From positions 310,001 to 374,000 of the forward strand of contig CAZFTJ010000001.1 in the NCBI GenBank assembly GCA_964521865.1: 64,000 bases of DNA, written 5' to 3'. The notes under the pieces were generated by a model that was given only the letters and a program-made list of their open reading frames with translations, was not told where the DNA came from and did no database searches. Both the position numbers and the translations under genes were made by a program. This document shows, one piece after another, positions 49,896-59,552 of the stretch (position 1 is its first letter; every line of letters begins with the position of its first letter). This DNA is from CAYSRJ01 sp964521865. GTDB taxonomy: Bacteria > Spirochaetota > B62-G9 > DRHN01.

Positions 49896-51350
49896 ATGTT
49901 GAACAAAAAAAAGGTTTTACTGGCTCTGGTGTTGGTGCTGTCCGTGTTTTCTTTGCTGTTTTTCAGCGGGGGAGGAAAGAAAGCGGCCCCACCAGAGGAG
50001 AAAAAAGCGGTAGAAAAGAAGGAGGCGCCAAAGGAGATTACGCTCACAATTGCGGTACTGTCCGGGGTTCATAAAAATCCGTTTATAAAGTCCGGGCAGA
50101 TGTTCGAAAAGGAGCATCCGGGAGTCAAGATCAAAATCGTCGAGTATCCTTTTTCGGATATCTACGACAAACTCATGCTGGAAGCAACGTCTCACTCGGG
50201 TGCTATAGACATCTTCGAGCTTGCAAATGGTTGGGTACCTGATTTTGCGGAGGGTGGTTTTATCGTTCCACTGGATAGTTACTTTGCAAAAAAGGATCCC
50301 GGATTGAACGACATCTTGCCCGCATATAGGGGGTTAATGAAATACAATGGCCACTATTACAACGTGACTTTGGACGGCGACGTCTTTATGAGCTACTACA
50401 GAAAAGATCTACTCGAAGATCCGAAGGAAAAAGCTTCTTTCAAGCGAAAATATGGATATGATCTTGCAATTCCAAAAACATGGGACAACTGGGCTGATAT
50501 TGCAGAATTTTTCACTCGAGACACGAACGGAGATGGGAAAATTGATTTTTATGGAAACGTTCTGATGCTTTCAAGAGGTCATGGACCTTTCACATTCATG
50601 CAGCTCCTCCACTCCTACGGCGGCACCTACTTCGATCCCGATACCATGGAACCCTTACCGAACAGAGATGCAGATGCAAATGCGTATAGCATGCTTGCCC
50701 GTCTCACAAAATACGGGCCTGCCGATATGGTGAACTGGGGTTATACCGAGGTTCGTGACGCGTTCGAGCGGGGCGATGCGGCGATGATGATGCAGTGGAA
50801 CGAGATATACTGGGAAATCTCTGAGACCTCTAAGATAAAGGGGAAGATACTCTATGGACCGGTGCCGGGAGTCATGATAGGCGGGAAATTGAACAGTCCC
50901 GCCCAGCAGGCATGGGGATGGTGTGTTTCGATCTCGTCTGATTCGAAGAACCAGGACATGGCATATGAGTATCTATGGTTTATCTCAAAACCGGACATCA
51001 GTCTGGAAGTTTTTACAATTCCCTTCAACGGTCTTGACCCGTGGCGTCAATCCGATTTCAGTAAAGAAGCACTGGAAAAGTGGGTGAAGTTATCGCCCGC
51101 TGCTCCGGCATGGTTGGCGGGCATGCAGCAGAGCCAAAAAAACGGCGTTCCCGATCTCCGCATCCCGGGAATGTTTGAGTATTATGACGCTGTGGGAATT
51201 CAGATCGGCCAGGCTCTTACCGGGCAGGCAACTCCGGAAAAAGCGATCGATGCGGTAAGAACGATGTGGAACAAAATAACCGAGCGAAGAGGACTGGAAA
51301 AGCAGAAAGCGGCCTATCGAGAAAATGTGCTCGAGCTGAGAAGCGAATAG
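49896..51350 (+). CDS. Family 1 extracellular solute-binding protein (sugar ABC importer)
   Basis: The product has 484 residues from the ATG at 49896 with AAAGGGG upstream (the frame is open to 49779). The signal peptide at 1-25 ends FFSGGGKK and lacks a lipobox cysteine, the same 'GGGK' style as the second binding protein (60547-61890). The mature protein has the SBP_bac_1 pattern: GQMFEKEHPGVKIKIVEYPF, then DIFELANGWVPDFAEGG (ligand loop), the calcium-like DTNGDGKIDFYG and FIVPLDSY. It belongs to the sugar-binding cluster of carbohydrate uptake. Sugar unknown. A stem-loop follows the gene. Confidence 0.9.
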   Translation: MLNKKKVLLALVLVLSVFSLLFFSGGGKKAAPPEEKKAVEKKEAPKEITLTIAVLSGVHKNPFIKSGQMFEKEHPGVKIKIVEYPFSDIYDKLMLEATSHSGAIDIFELANGWVPDFAEGGFIVPLDSYFAKKDPGLNDILPAYRGLMKYNGHYYNVTLDGDVFMSYYRKDLLEDPKEKASFKRKYGYDLAIPKTWDNWADIAEFFTRDTNGDGKIDFYGNVLMLSRGHGPFTFMQLLHSYGGTYFDPDTMEPLPNRDADANAYSMLARLTKYGPADMVNWGYTEVRDAFERGDAAMMMQWNEIYWEISETSKIKGKILYGPVPGVMIGGKLNSPAQQAWGWCVSISSDSKNQDMAYEYLWFISKPDISLEVFTIPFNGLDPWRQSDFSKEALEKWVKLSPAAPAWLAGMQQSQKNGVPDLRIPGMFEYYDAVGIQIGQALTGQATPEKAIDAVRTMWNKITERRGLEKQKAAYRENVLELRSE

Positions 51351-51412
51351 TAGTATCGGCGAGCGATAAACCGAATTACCTTTAGCCTCCATTCCAATTC
51401 AGAGTCAACGGC

Positions 51413-51436
51413 GGACGGGAATCTCAATTCCCGTCC
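51413..51436 (+). terminator. Stem-loop between solute-binding protein and permease
   Basis: Perfect 10-bp arms GGACGGGAAT (51413-51422) and ATTCCCGTCC (51427-51436) enclose a CTCA tetraloop. No T-run follows. Such structures after SBP genes stabilise the 5' part of the mRNA, giving excess binding protein over permease. Confidence 0.75.
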
Positions 51437-51461
51437 CCGTAGACATTATAGAGGCTTGAAA

Positions 51462-52370
51462 ATGTCAACAGCCACAGCGAAGGGGATGGTATGGAACAGA
51501 ATAAGGAGGCTAGGGTCACCCTACTTCATGATTGCTCCTACGGTCCTGATACTACTGGCAATTACGATCTTTCCCTTGATCTATTCCATCAGCATGAGCA
51601 TGACGCCTTTGAACATTGCTCGACCAGGCTCCGGAAACGAATTTATTGGTTTGAGAAATTATAAAGAAGTCTTGTCTGACCCTCGATTCTGGAAAACACT
51701 TTCCAATACCATAATAATTGTTTCTTTCGCAGTAACTTTTGAATTTTTCGCCGGATTGTTTCTCGCTCAAATTATGAATAGATCTTTCAGGGGCCAGCGT
51801 ATGGTCACGGTTCTTTTTTTAATTCCTACCCTGCTGGTTCCGGTCGTTGTGGGAATGATATGGCGACTTCTATTGCATGAGGCTTACGGATTTATCAATT
51901 ACGTTTTACGCACCCTTCGCATCAGTCATGGCGTCGCGTGGGTTGCGCATCCAAGGCTAGCCTTGATTATGATGGCTGTGATTGATATATGGGAATGGAC
52001 CCCCTTAATATTTCTCATACTCCTTGCAGGAATGATGTCGCTTCCGAAGGAACCTCTGGAATCAGCAGCCATCGACGGGGCAACACATTGGCAGGTATTC
52101 TGGCGTATTACTGTTCCGCTTCTGCAGCCCGTTATTCTGGTGGCCGTGTTAATTCGGCTCATTGATGCTTTCAAGCTATTTGATACGATCTTTGTTATAA
52201 CCCAGGGAGGTCCGGGACTTGCCACGGAAACAACCAGTATGTTCATCTATTACAAGGCATTCAAATTTTTCGATATAGGTATCGCCAGCGCCATTTCCTG
52301 GCTTTTCTTGATTCTGGTTTCGATCATCGCAACCTTTTTGCTGAAATATCTTTTTAAAACAGAGGTTTAA
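51462..52370 (+). CDS. Sugar ABC transporter permease (MalF/UgpA type)
   Basis: The 302-residue permease starts at the ATG at 51462 (GAGG 7 bp before). About six membrane helices begin at residue ~22 (MIAPTVLILLAITIFPLIYS). The EAA loop is DGATHWQVFWRITVPLLQP (about 206-224). It pairs with the MalG-type permease 5 bp downstream and is fed by the preceding binding protein. No ATPase gene is nearby. Confidence 0.92.
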   Translation: MSTATAKGMVWNRIRRLGSPYFMIAPTVLILLAITIFPLIYSISMSMTPLNIARPGSGNEFIGLRNYKEVLSDPRFWKTLSNTIIIVSFAVTFEFFAGLFLAQIMNRSFRGQRMVTVLFLIPTLLVPVVVGMIWRLLLHEAYGFINYVLRTLRISHGVAWVAHPRLALIMMAVIDIWEWTPLIFLILLAGMMSLPKEPLESAAIDGATHWQVFWRITVPLLQPVILVAVLIRLIDAFKLFDTIFVITQGGPGLATETTSMFIYYKAFKFFDIGIASAISWLFLILVSIIATFLLKYLFKTEV

Positions 52371-52375
52371 CGCTG

Positions 52376-53224
52376 ATGCAAAGGAAAAAAATGCTGAAAC
52401 ATGTAAAGAAAGTATTTTTTTACATACTGGTGATATCGATTCTCATCATTACACTTATTCCTGTTTTCTGGATAATCAACAATGCCTTCAAAACACGGGA
52501 TGAAATAATAGCTCACAAGCCGGTATGGATCCCCAAACATCCTACGCTCCGAAATTTCAAAAAAGTTTTTTTCCCCCTGCCGATGGAGATGAGTGGTTGG
52601 GACGGCATAAAAAACAGCATTATAATTGCTTCTTCAAGCACTATTCTGGCTTTGTTTTTTGGATCTATTTCAGCTTATGCGTTTTCCCGTTATAATTTTA
52701 AAGGAAGCGAAAATATCGCATTTTGGGCGCTCTCTACCCGCATGTTTCCTCCGGCGGCCACCGTTATTCCCATATTCAGAATTTTTTCCTGGTTAAGACT
52801 AATCGACACTCATCTTGCTTTAACAATTGCTTATCTGGTTTTCAACCTTCCATTCGCCCTTTGGATGATGCGTGGGTTTTTTAACGATATTCCACGAGAG
52901 ATAGATGAAAGTGCAATGGTGGACGGTTGTAATCGCCTACGGTCTTTATGGAGGGTAATCATGCCTTTGGCCCTGCCCGGATTGGCAACAACGGCGATAT
53001 TCTGTTTTCTTTTCTCATGGAACGAGTTCCTCTTTGCACTGGTTTTGACACGGGCAAAAGCCCAGACCTATCCTGTATTGGTGTCCACTTTCCTGGGGGT
53101 AAAAGGGATAGAATGGGAATACATGTCAGCCTATGGATCAGCAGGAACTATTCCAATAATCGCACTCGCGTTGGCCGTACAAAAGTACTTTGTGCGTGGT
53201 TTGACTTACGGAGCAGTTAAATAG
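52376..53224 (+). CDS. Sugar ABC transporter permease (MalG/UgpE type)
   Basis: This 282-residue inner-membrane protein is the second permease of the first importer. It has six helices, the first at residues ~14-32, and the EAA loop VDGCNRLRSLWRVIMPLALP (about 182-201). The C-terminal GLTYGAVK is typical of the family. GAGG lies 10 bp upstream of the ATG. It is in the operon with the preceding permease. Confidence 0.92.
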   Translation: MQRKKMLKHVKKVFFYILVISILIITLIPVFWIINNAFKTRDEIIAHKPVWIPKHPTLRNFKKVFFPLPMEMSGWDGIKNSIIIASSSTILALFFGSISAYAFSRYNFKGSENIAFWALSTRMFPPAATVIPIFRIFSWLRLIDTHLALTIAYLVFNLPFALWMMRGFFNDIPREIDESAMVDGCNRLRSLWRVIMPLALPGLATTAIFCFLFSWNEFLFALVLTRAKAQTYPVLVSTFLGVKGIEWEYMSAYGSAGTIPIIALALAVQKYFVRGLTYGAVK

Positions 53225-53271
53225 AAAAATCTCAACCATTGGTATTATTAATTTAATGTCGGGGGATGGGT

Positions 53272-54621
53272 ATGACTGAGATAGAGGTCAGGATATTAGA
53301 TGAAATAGGAAAGAGGAGAGGAGAATTAATAGATCTTTTGCGAACACTGATAAGTTATCCGTCTGAAAATGAGGGAGTACCGGAAACCGGCAAGGAGAAG
53401 GAACTGCAGAATTTTCTCTACGATGAGTATGTCAGTAAATCCTTTGATAAAGTGGAAAAGATTTCTTCGGATAGCTCCCCCTCAAGACCGAATATCGTAG
53501 GCACGATCTGTGGTGAGAGTACCAAAAATTCTCTTATTCTAATGGCTCATTCAGATGTGGTCCCGGTAAAGGAGGAGGAAAGGAAAAAATGGTTTACCGA
53601 CCCCTATAAACCTGAAATTAGGGATGGGAGCGTATACGGCCGGGGCGCGAGTGATTGTAAAGGCGGTTTGGCTTCAATCTTGTTCGCGGCCAAAATATTG
53701 AAGGAAACGGGTATAAAACTCAAACATAATCTCTATATCGCTTCTACGGTCGGTGAAGAGTCTCAGGAGGGAGAAACAATAGGCGCTTCATTGGTCATCG
53801 ATAGAGGATACAGAGCATCGTTCGCTATAATTGCCGAGCCGTCCAACACCGAGATCCATATAGAGAGTCCCGGAGTATTTTTATTTGAATTGAGAATAAA
53901 AGGAAAGGAGGCGCACACGGGGGCAAAAAACCAGATATTATTTCCTCAGAGATTTGGTTTAAAATCCGGAACCGATGTGGGTGTTGACGCCATTGAAAAG
54001 GCAGTCCCATTCATTCAAATGCTTCAAAGGATGGAAGTGGAGAACAACCATAAATGGAAAAGCGCAACACTGAGCGGCGGCGGATATCCCGTTCCCTCTG
54101 ACATGCAAGGATTGGGATATTTTACTATGACACCCACGCTGATGAAAGCAGGTGAATATCTGGGTGCGGTAGCCGGATATATATCCATTACCTACGTCGT
54201 CTGGTACCCAAACTGGCTGCGAGAAGAAGATGTGGCAATGGAGATAAAAAGAAGGATCATGAGCTTAGCAGAAACAGACGACTGGCTCAGGAAGACACCC
54301 CCCGAATATGTCTATCCCACCCTGCAACACTGGAGACCGTTCAAAAACTCTCTGGACCACAGGGGTGTGAAACTTTTGGGAAAAACATTGACCGACATTC
54401 AAAATATGCAGCCGATATTTTCGGCGTCGCGATTCGTATGTGACGGGACGTTCCTACAGCAAAAAGGTATACCTTCTGTGGTTTTCGGGCCGGGAGGCTT
54501 AAATATGGGCATCCACGGTCCAAATGAATATGTTCCTATTGATGAACTGCTCAAATGCGCTAAAACCTATGCACTGTTTGCATATCGATGGTGCAAAGGG
54601 AAGGCATCATCGGCATCATAA
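53272..54621 (+). CDS. M20-family metallo-amidohydrolase (ArgE/DapE/ACY1-like)
   Basis: The product has 449 residues from the ATG at 53272 with GGGGG upstream (an ATG at 53266 has no ribosome site). The metal ligands are visible: AHSDVVPV (His, then Asp), RGASDCKGGLA (bridging Asp near 125), the catalytic Glu pair in TVGEESQEGE near 162, AEPSN (Asp/Glu position) and the late His in GIHGPNEYVP. Such enzymes remove acyl groups from N-acyl amino acids or related amides. The gene sits between two permease pairs, so it may process the imported compound. Substrate unknown. Confidence 0.88.
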   Translation: MTEIEVRILDEIGKRRGELIDLLRTLISYPSENEGVPETGKEKELQNFLYDEYVSKSFDKVEKISSDSSPSRPNIVGTICGESTKNSLILMAHSDVVPVKEEERKKWFTDPYKPEIRDGSVYGRGASDCKGGLASILFAAKILKETGIKLKHNLYIASTVGEESQEGETIGASLVIDRGYRASFAIIAEPSNTEIHIESPGVFLFELRIKGKEAHTGAKNQILFPQRFGLKSGTDVGVDAIEKAVPFIQMLQRMEVENNHKWKSATLSGGGYPVPSDMQGLGYFTMTPTLMKAGEYLGAVAGYISITYVVWYPNWLREEDVAMEIKRRIMSLAETDDWLRKTPPEYVYPTLQHWRPFKNSLDHRGVKLLGKTLTDIQNMQPIFSASRFVCDGTFLQQKGIPSVVFGPGGLNMGIHGPNEYVPIDELLKCAKTYALFAYRWCKGKASSAS

Positions 54622-54795
54622 GAGATGGGAAATCCCGGATAGTTGTAAAGAAAATCACATGTTTTTAGTGAAAAGAAGGGATAAATCTTCAGGTTTTGGA
54701 TGACGTAAAACGACTATTTTATTCGTGCTATAGGAGGAGGAAGACATTTTCTCTCTCCGATGAATCAAATTTCTGTACATCATCTGGGAAATATA

Positions 54796-55662
54796 ATGCT
54801 GAACAGTCCCCGGCGCGCTTTGTTCATCGCTCCCTTCGCCGTATTCGTGACGGCCTTCGTGATCCTCCCTGCGGGTTTCGGCCTCTATTCCAGCTTCACC
54901 AATTACGATCCGCGACGGGATACGCATGCGAGCTATGTAGGGCTGAGAAACTATACACTTGTACTCTCTGATCCTGAATTCCGAAGAGCTGTTCGTAATG
55001 TAATCGTGTTTACACCCGCCATGATTACAGCGGAGATGGTACTTGGTATGGCAGTTGCCTGTTCCCTGAGAAAACCGTTTCCGGGACGTGCCCTGGTGCG
55101 GGTAATTCTGCTGATCCCATGGTTGATAAATCCGGTTGCAAACGGGGTTATGTGGCGATTTCTCTTCAACCGTGCAGCGGGGCTGCTAGACTTTTTTCCT
55201 GCCCTTATCGGGCTACCTCTTCTGCCGGACCCTCGAAATCCCGGTATCGCCCCTGTCTCGATCATGGCGATCGAAATCTGGCGTAGAGTACCGCTTGTGG
55301 GATTTTTGCTATTTCCAGCTCTGATCGCAATTCCTGCACAGCACTGGGACCTGGCCAGGCTTGAGGGGATGTCCCCTTTTGATCGGATACGCCATATTCT
55401 CCTGCCCCATATGTGGCGTATACTGCTTGCTATAATGCTTTTATTGACCGGTGACACTCTGGGAACGTTCGAGAGCATCCTGCTCCTTTACGCCGGAGGA
55501 CCAAGATTGGATACCGTAACTCTGGGATTCTACAGCTATTGGAAGATGTTCAAGGTGTATAACTGGGTGTTTGGCTCTACTTCGGCGTGGCTGATTGTAT
55601 TAGCTGTTTTTTTCATCGGCGGCTTTTACCTTTTCCTGATGAGACGTGGTGGAAAGAGATGA
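54796..55662 (+). CDS. Sugar ABC transporter permease (MalF type), second pair
   Basis: The product has about 288 residues from the ATG at 54796 (GGGAA 7 bp before). An ATG at 54760 would extend it by 12 residues. Six helices begin at residue ~7 (ALFIAPFAVFVTAFVILPAG). The EAA-type loop is EGMSPFDRIRHILLPHMWR (about 191-209). It forms a pair with the next gene. This pair has neither its own binding protein nor an ATPase. The products appear diverged from the first pair. Confidence 0.87.
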   Translation: MLNSPRRALFIAPFAVFVTAFVILPAGFGLYSSFTNYDPRRDTHASYVGLRNYTLVLSDPEFRRAVRNVIVFTPAMITAEMVLGMAVACSLRKPFPGRALVRVILLIPWLINPVANGVMWRFLFNRAAGLLDFFPALIGLPLLPDPRNPGIAPVSIMAIEIWRRVPLVGFLLFPALIAIPAQHWDLARLEGMSPFDRIRHILLPHMWRILLAIMLLLTGDTLGTFESILLLYAGGPRLDTVTLGFYSYWKMFKVYNWVFGSTSAWLIVLAVFFIGGFYLFLMRRGGKR

Positions 55663-56516
55663 CAGGATGGAAACAGTGGAGAATAGGCCTTCATTATTCA
55701 GGTCCGTCGTGGCGCGCCCTGTTCATCGGGATCGTAATTGTATTTTGCTTATTGCCGTTGATCTGGACGGTGCTCGCTTCCTTCAAAGTTTTTCCAAATA
55801 ATCTCCATTCACCACCTACATGGAGCATGGTACCATCAGCGGAACCCTATCTTGAAATCGGCATCAGAGAGCCGGATTTCTTCTATGAGCTTCTGACCAG
55901 TGCGAGCCTCTCGGCGCTTGCAACCATTCTTGCCCTGGCCATTGCCTTTACCGCTGCATACGGAATTGCCCGCTCACATTTCAGGGGGAGAAACCTTCTC
56001 GTACAGAGTTTTCTTATCCTTGCCTGTTTACCGGTGATATCATACCTGATGCCTCTGCGAAGCATTCTGGTTTTCCTTCATCTATACGACACCTTTGCGG
56101 GTACTATATTGGTGGAAGCCGCGTTATACGCTCCACTGGCGGCTTATGTACTGTACAACTATCTGAACCAGACAGCCACTTATGAAATGGAAGAATCGGC
56201 ACAGATCGATGGGGCGAGGCCCTTGCAGGTTATTTTTCGTATTCTACTGCCGAAAGCTGCGCCCAGCGTAGCAGCGACGGCGATTATCGTATTCGTTCTA
56301 ACCTGGAACCAGGTGCTCATTCCGCTCATCCTCACGACTCCTGTGAAAACCGTACCCGTGGCGATGATGGATTTTTTCATATTAGAGCGTGAGTTGGATT
56401 GGCCGACTGCAGCAGCTGCGCTCGTCATTTCCCTTCTACCGATCATTGCTTTTACTGTCGCCTCATACAGGGTGCTCGAGCTGTTCAGTCTGGATGTATC
56501 AAGTGATTCCAATTAG
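55659..56516 (+). CDS. Sugar ABC transporter permease (MalG type), second pair
   Basis: The product has 285 residues from the ATG at 55659, which overlaps the previous stop by 4 bp and has GGAAAGAG ahead. The frame is open back to 55587, but that part overlaps the preceding gene. There are six helices. The EAA loop is DGARPLQVIFRILLPKAAP (about 184-202). It is the last gene of the plus arm. It converges on rpiB. Confidence 0.87.
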   Translation: MTGWKQWRIGLHYSGPSWRALFIGIVIVFCLLPLIWTVLASFKVFPNNLHSPPTWSMVPSAEPYLEIGIREPDFFYELLTSASLSALATILALAIAFTAAYGIARSHFRGRNLLVQSFLILACLPVISYLMPLRSILVFLHLYDTFAGTILVEAALYAPLAAYVLYNYLNQTATYEMEESAQIDGARPLQVIFRILLPKAAPSVAATAIIVFVLTWNQVLIPLILTTPVKTVPVAMMDFFILERELDWPTAAAALVISLLPIIAFTVASYRVLELFSLDVSSDSN

Positions 56517-56768
56517 GGCAGGTGAGTCTTATGTATTTGCACCGCTGAAGAAGTAAACTGTTTCCCTAGCAGATCCAAGATACTCTGCACACATGTCTCC
56601 TTTTTTTCTCACCTTCCTGTTTAAACTTAACCACGAATGTTAAAATTTGGGGTATAAGACTTCGCTTTCTTCGCAATAATGGTAGTTTCTCTCATCTAAT
56701 AATCTTTTAATACTTAATCGGCATTCTTACACAAACTTTAGTCTTCTGAATGAGTACCGCCATTAATT
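56517..56768. other. Convergent intergenic spacer, AT-rich
   Basis: This 252-bp spacer lies between the convergent permease and rpiB genes, with visibly lower GC than the coding regions around 40 kb. No classical terminator hairpin or gene was seen. Confidence 0.4.
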
Positions 56769-57233
56769 CTATCCAATAGGATTATAGAATCTTTTCTCAA
56801 TATCAGCATACTTCCTAACCCTGTCTGTATGCCTTCCTCCCTCAAATTTTGTTGTCAGCCACACTCTCACCACTTCACGCGCCAGCTCTAAACCGATTAT
56901 CCTGGAACCGAGCCCGCATACATTGGCATCGTTGTGTTCCCTTGATTTACGTGCGCTGAAAAGATCGTTGCATGCTGCAGCTCTGATACCGGGAACTTTG
57001 TTCGCCGAAATCGTCATCCCGATACCTGTACCGCAGATAAACACGCCGCAGTCGAACTCCCCGGCAACTATATTTTCCCCGGCTCTTGCTGCAAGATAGG
57101 GGTAATCATCGGCAGGTTTCTCAGAGGTAAACACACCGAGGTCGGTAACAGAAAAGCCAAGCTCTTCTATATATGATTTCAACTGTTTTTTCAGCTCGAA
57201 TCCGGCATGATCACTGATCAAAACTACCTTCAC
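56769..57233 (-). CDS. rpiB: Ribose-5-phosphate isomerase B / LacAB-type sugar-phosphate isomerase
   Basis: The product has 154 residues from a GTG at 57233. GGAGG stands 7 bp before it, within what looks like an upstream ATGGAGG. It starts VKVVLISDHAGFELKKQL, and has the active-site Cys in GVFICGTGIGMTISANK (about 65-81), NDLFSARKSREHNDANV and RHTDRVRKYADIE, all as in RpiB. It interconverts aldo- and keto-pentose (or tetrose/hexose) phosphates. In catabolic clusters RpiB homologues often act on unusual sugar phosphates, so the substrate is open. Last gene of the minus arm. Confidence 0.92.
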   Translation of the reverse strand: MKVVLISDHAGFELKKQLKSYIEELGFSVTDLGVFTSEKPADDYPYLAARAGENIVAGEFDCGVFICGTGIGMTISANKVPGIRAAACNDLFSARKSREHNDANVCGLGSRIIGLELAREVVRVWLTTKFEGGRHTDRVRKYADIEKRFYNPIG

Positions 57234-57665
57234 ACTGCTTTCCTCCATATTGTATGTAGAAAAAATCCAAATTAACTGTAGATTATTGATATTTCAAGAG
57301 AAAATTTTGGGTTTTTCGAATCATGCTTTTATTTGTTGTTGAATTTTGCACTGTAAAACATATTATTATTTAATAAAGATTGAAATAACAATTGTAGGAG
57401 TAATAGCAATAAAAATTCTAGCCGATATTTACCAATAGAATTTTCTTTAAATGTCTATAAACAAAAGCCATACTGCTGGCTTCAGGCCACACTCCTAAAA
57501 CCAAGGAAACTCCTTTCAGTTCCTTGTATTTTAACTCCATAAGAACCCTTTCTTTTGAAGGCATGACGGTCTCATTCAAAGGTAGCATTAGATTTAGCTA
57601 AAAACTATTAAGGTTGTGTCTTTCCTTATTCAGATAATACCCAAAAATCAATTATCCTATAATTA
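57234..57665. other. 432-bp AT-rich spacer upstream of rpiB
   Basis: The spacer contains the small ORF listed at 57418-57588. No repeats of families A-D were found. Promoter elements for rpiB are expected near 57250-57330 but are not distinctive. Confidence 0.4.
57418..57588 (-). CDS. Possible small protein (56 aa) of unknown function
   Basis: An open frame of 56 codons has two candidate ATGs (57588 and 57564). The inner start gives MPSKERVLMELKYKELKG..., ending ...KKILLVNIG. No ribosome site is convincing and no homology is recognised. It lies between the SDR and rpiB genes on their strand. It may be a gene fragment or chance. Confidence 0.2.
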   Translation of the reverse strand: MLPLNETVMPSKERVLMELKYKELKGVSLVLGVWPEASSMAFVYRHLKKILLVNIG

Positions 57666-58463
57666 TTAATACAAACAAACTCCACCCGAAACATTTATGG
57701 CCTGACCAGTCATATAAACAGAAAGATCAGAAGCTATAAATATTACGACTTTCCCAATCTCTTCTGGTTCAGCGATAAATCCCAATGGTATATTCGCTAA
57801 ATATTGCTGTTTAACATCTTCTGGGGTTATTCCTTTCAACTCACTTTCCCACTGTATTTCTCTCTTTTGCATATTGGTGTGCACATAGCCTGGACAGAGA
57901 GCGTTAACTTTTATCCCATGCTTAGCTACTTCTAAAGCTAAGCCTTGCGTGAAACCAATAACTGCAAATTTAGATGCACAATAGTGTGCGAGATAGGGAA
58001 CCGCAATTTTCCCCCCTATGGAAGATATATTTATGATTTTCCCTTGGATTTTCTTCTCAATCATTCTTCTTACCACAAGTTGACACATGATGAACACCCC
58101 TTTGGCGTTCACATTCATGTTGTAATCCCAGGATTCGTCACTCAGGTCAACCACTAAATGCATATCAGATACACCAGCATTATTTACTAAAATGTCTATA
58201 TTACCCAACTTTTCTTCAACTTTTTTGATTACCTTTTCTGCTTCCGAACGATTGGTGACGTCTAAATGAGCAAAAAACGCTCCTGTCCCTAAATTTCTCA
58301 GTTCCTCAGCAACCTTTATACCTGCCTGCTTATCTCTACCTGTAACTGCCACTTTACTCTTTTGTTCAGCAAAAGCCTGGGCTATACCCCTCCCAATGCC
58401 CTTTGTTGAACCTGTAATAAGGACTACTTTGTTTTCGAGTTCTGGAAATAGTACAGTTTTCAT
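57666..58463 (-). CDS. Short-chain dehydrogenase/reductase
   Basis: The product has 265 residues. It is a classical SDR with the cofactor loop TGSTKGIGRG (about 17-26), NNAGVSD (about 92-98), the catalytic Ser in NISSIGGKIA and Tyr-x3-Lys (YCASK, near 161), and the C-terminal SGG. It oxidises a sugar or polyol hydroxyl with NAD(P). The ribosome site GTGAGG is close to the ATG. It is 234 bp downstream of the permease pair in the minus arm. The substrate is likely to be the imported compound or a product of it. Confidence 0.9.
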   Translation of the reverse strand: MKTVLFPELENKVVLITGSTKGIGRGIAQAFAEQKSKVAVTGRDKQAGIKVAEELRNLGTGAFFAHLDVTNRSEAEKVIKKVEEKLGNIDILVNNAGVSDMHLVVDLSDESWDYNMNVNAKGVFIMCQLVVRRMIEKKIQGKIINISSIGGKIAVPYLAHYCASKFAVIGFTQGLALEVAKHGIKVNALCPGYVHTNMQKREIQWESELKGITPEDVKQQYLANIPLGFIAEPEEIGKVVIFIASDLSVYMTGQAINVSGGVCLY

Positions 58464-58697
58464 TTGCGCCTCACTTCATATATATAAGTGTATTAGTTAA
58501 CAGGGAATCGGAGACTACTTTGTCACGAGTTAAGGAGGAATTCGTACTGTATTGTGCTTGTAATTCCCTGGCTCTTGCAAGCTTTTTTTCTCATGCGCCC
58601 AGTATTTCTCTAAGTTAGCACACAATAATTCTCCTTCTTTATTTCATATCCTCTTTAGAGCTGAATAGTGACAATAATTTTTTTAAAAAAACCCTTA

Positions 58698-59531
58698 TTA
58701 TTCTTTAACAGCACCGGCTACAATTCCTTTAATAAGAAAAGTACGCAAGCCAAAATAGAGGATTATCATAGGCAAAATAATGATCATTGTCGCTGCAGAT
58801 ACAGCACCTATTTGAGTACCCTGCTGGGTAACTAGGCTTGAAACAGCTACGGGTAAGGTTTTACTTTTTTTTCCAGTTAATATCAATGCAAAAAGAAATT
58901 CATTCCACGAAAGTACAAAACTAAATATTCCTGCGGAAAGCAAACCTGGTAAGGAAATAGGTACTATAATTCTTACAAAAGATGTAAATCGGTTGCAGCC
59001 ATCCACCATGGCACTCTCATCCAGTTCTTTTGGTACTCCCTGAAAAAACCCAATCAGGATCCACACAACAAAAGGAATATTAAAGCTAATGTAAGCAATT
59101 ACTAAACCTATTCTTGTGTTGTATAAACCAATTAACTTAAATATTAAAAAAAATGGAATTACAAGAGTGATGGCAGGAAGCATTTGAGTTGCAAGAATTC
59201 CCAAACGTAGTGCATCACCACCGGTTCGAAATCTAGAAAAACTGAAAGCGGCAGGAGCTCCAATTATAAGACAAACTACTGTCGAAGTTAAGGCTACGAT
59301 ACTGCTATTAGTGAAAAAAAGCAGGAAAGGTTGACTTTTAAAAATAATTTTATAATTTTCAAATGTAGGCATAAAAATCCATTTTGGTGGGATCTGATAT
59401 GCGATAACACGGTAGGCAAAGGATGTTCTCAAGGTCCAAAGTAGAGGAAAAAGGATAATAAGGGAAGCTAATATTAGAATAACATGTAAAGATATTATAG
59501 TTATTTTTTTTTTAAATTTATACTTAAACAT
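58698..59531 (-). CDS. Sugar ABC transporter permease (MalG type), minus arm
   Basis: The 277-residue permease has six helices, the first at about 11-32. Its EAA loop is VDGCNRFTSFVRIIVPISLP, and the C-terminus is GIVAGAVKE. GGGGATT precedes the ATG. It follows its MalF-type partner by 21 bp. It uses a visibly AT-rich codon set compared with genes left of 48 kb. With the binding protein and partner permease it forms an importer lacking its own ATPase. Confidence 0.92.
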   Translation of the reverse strand: MFKYKFKKKITIISLHVILILASLIILFPLLWTLRTSFAYRVIAYQIPPKWIFMPTFENYKIIFKSQPFLLFFTNSSIVALTSTVVCLIIGAPAAFSFSRFRTGGDALRLGILATQMLPAITLVIPFFLIFKLIGLYNTRIGLVIAYISFNIPFVVWILIGFFQGVPKELDESAMVDGCNRFTSFVRIIVPISLPGLLSAGIFSFVLSWNEFLFALILTGKKSKTLPVAVSSLVTQQGTQIGAVSAATMIIILPMIILYFGLRTFLIKGIVAGAVKE

Positions 59532-59552
59532 TGTTAATCCCCATTATTTTTT

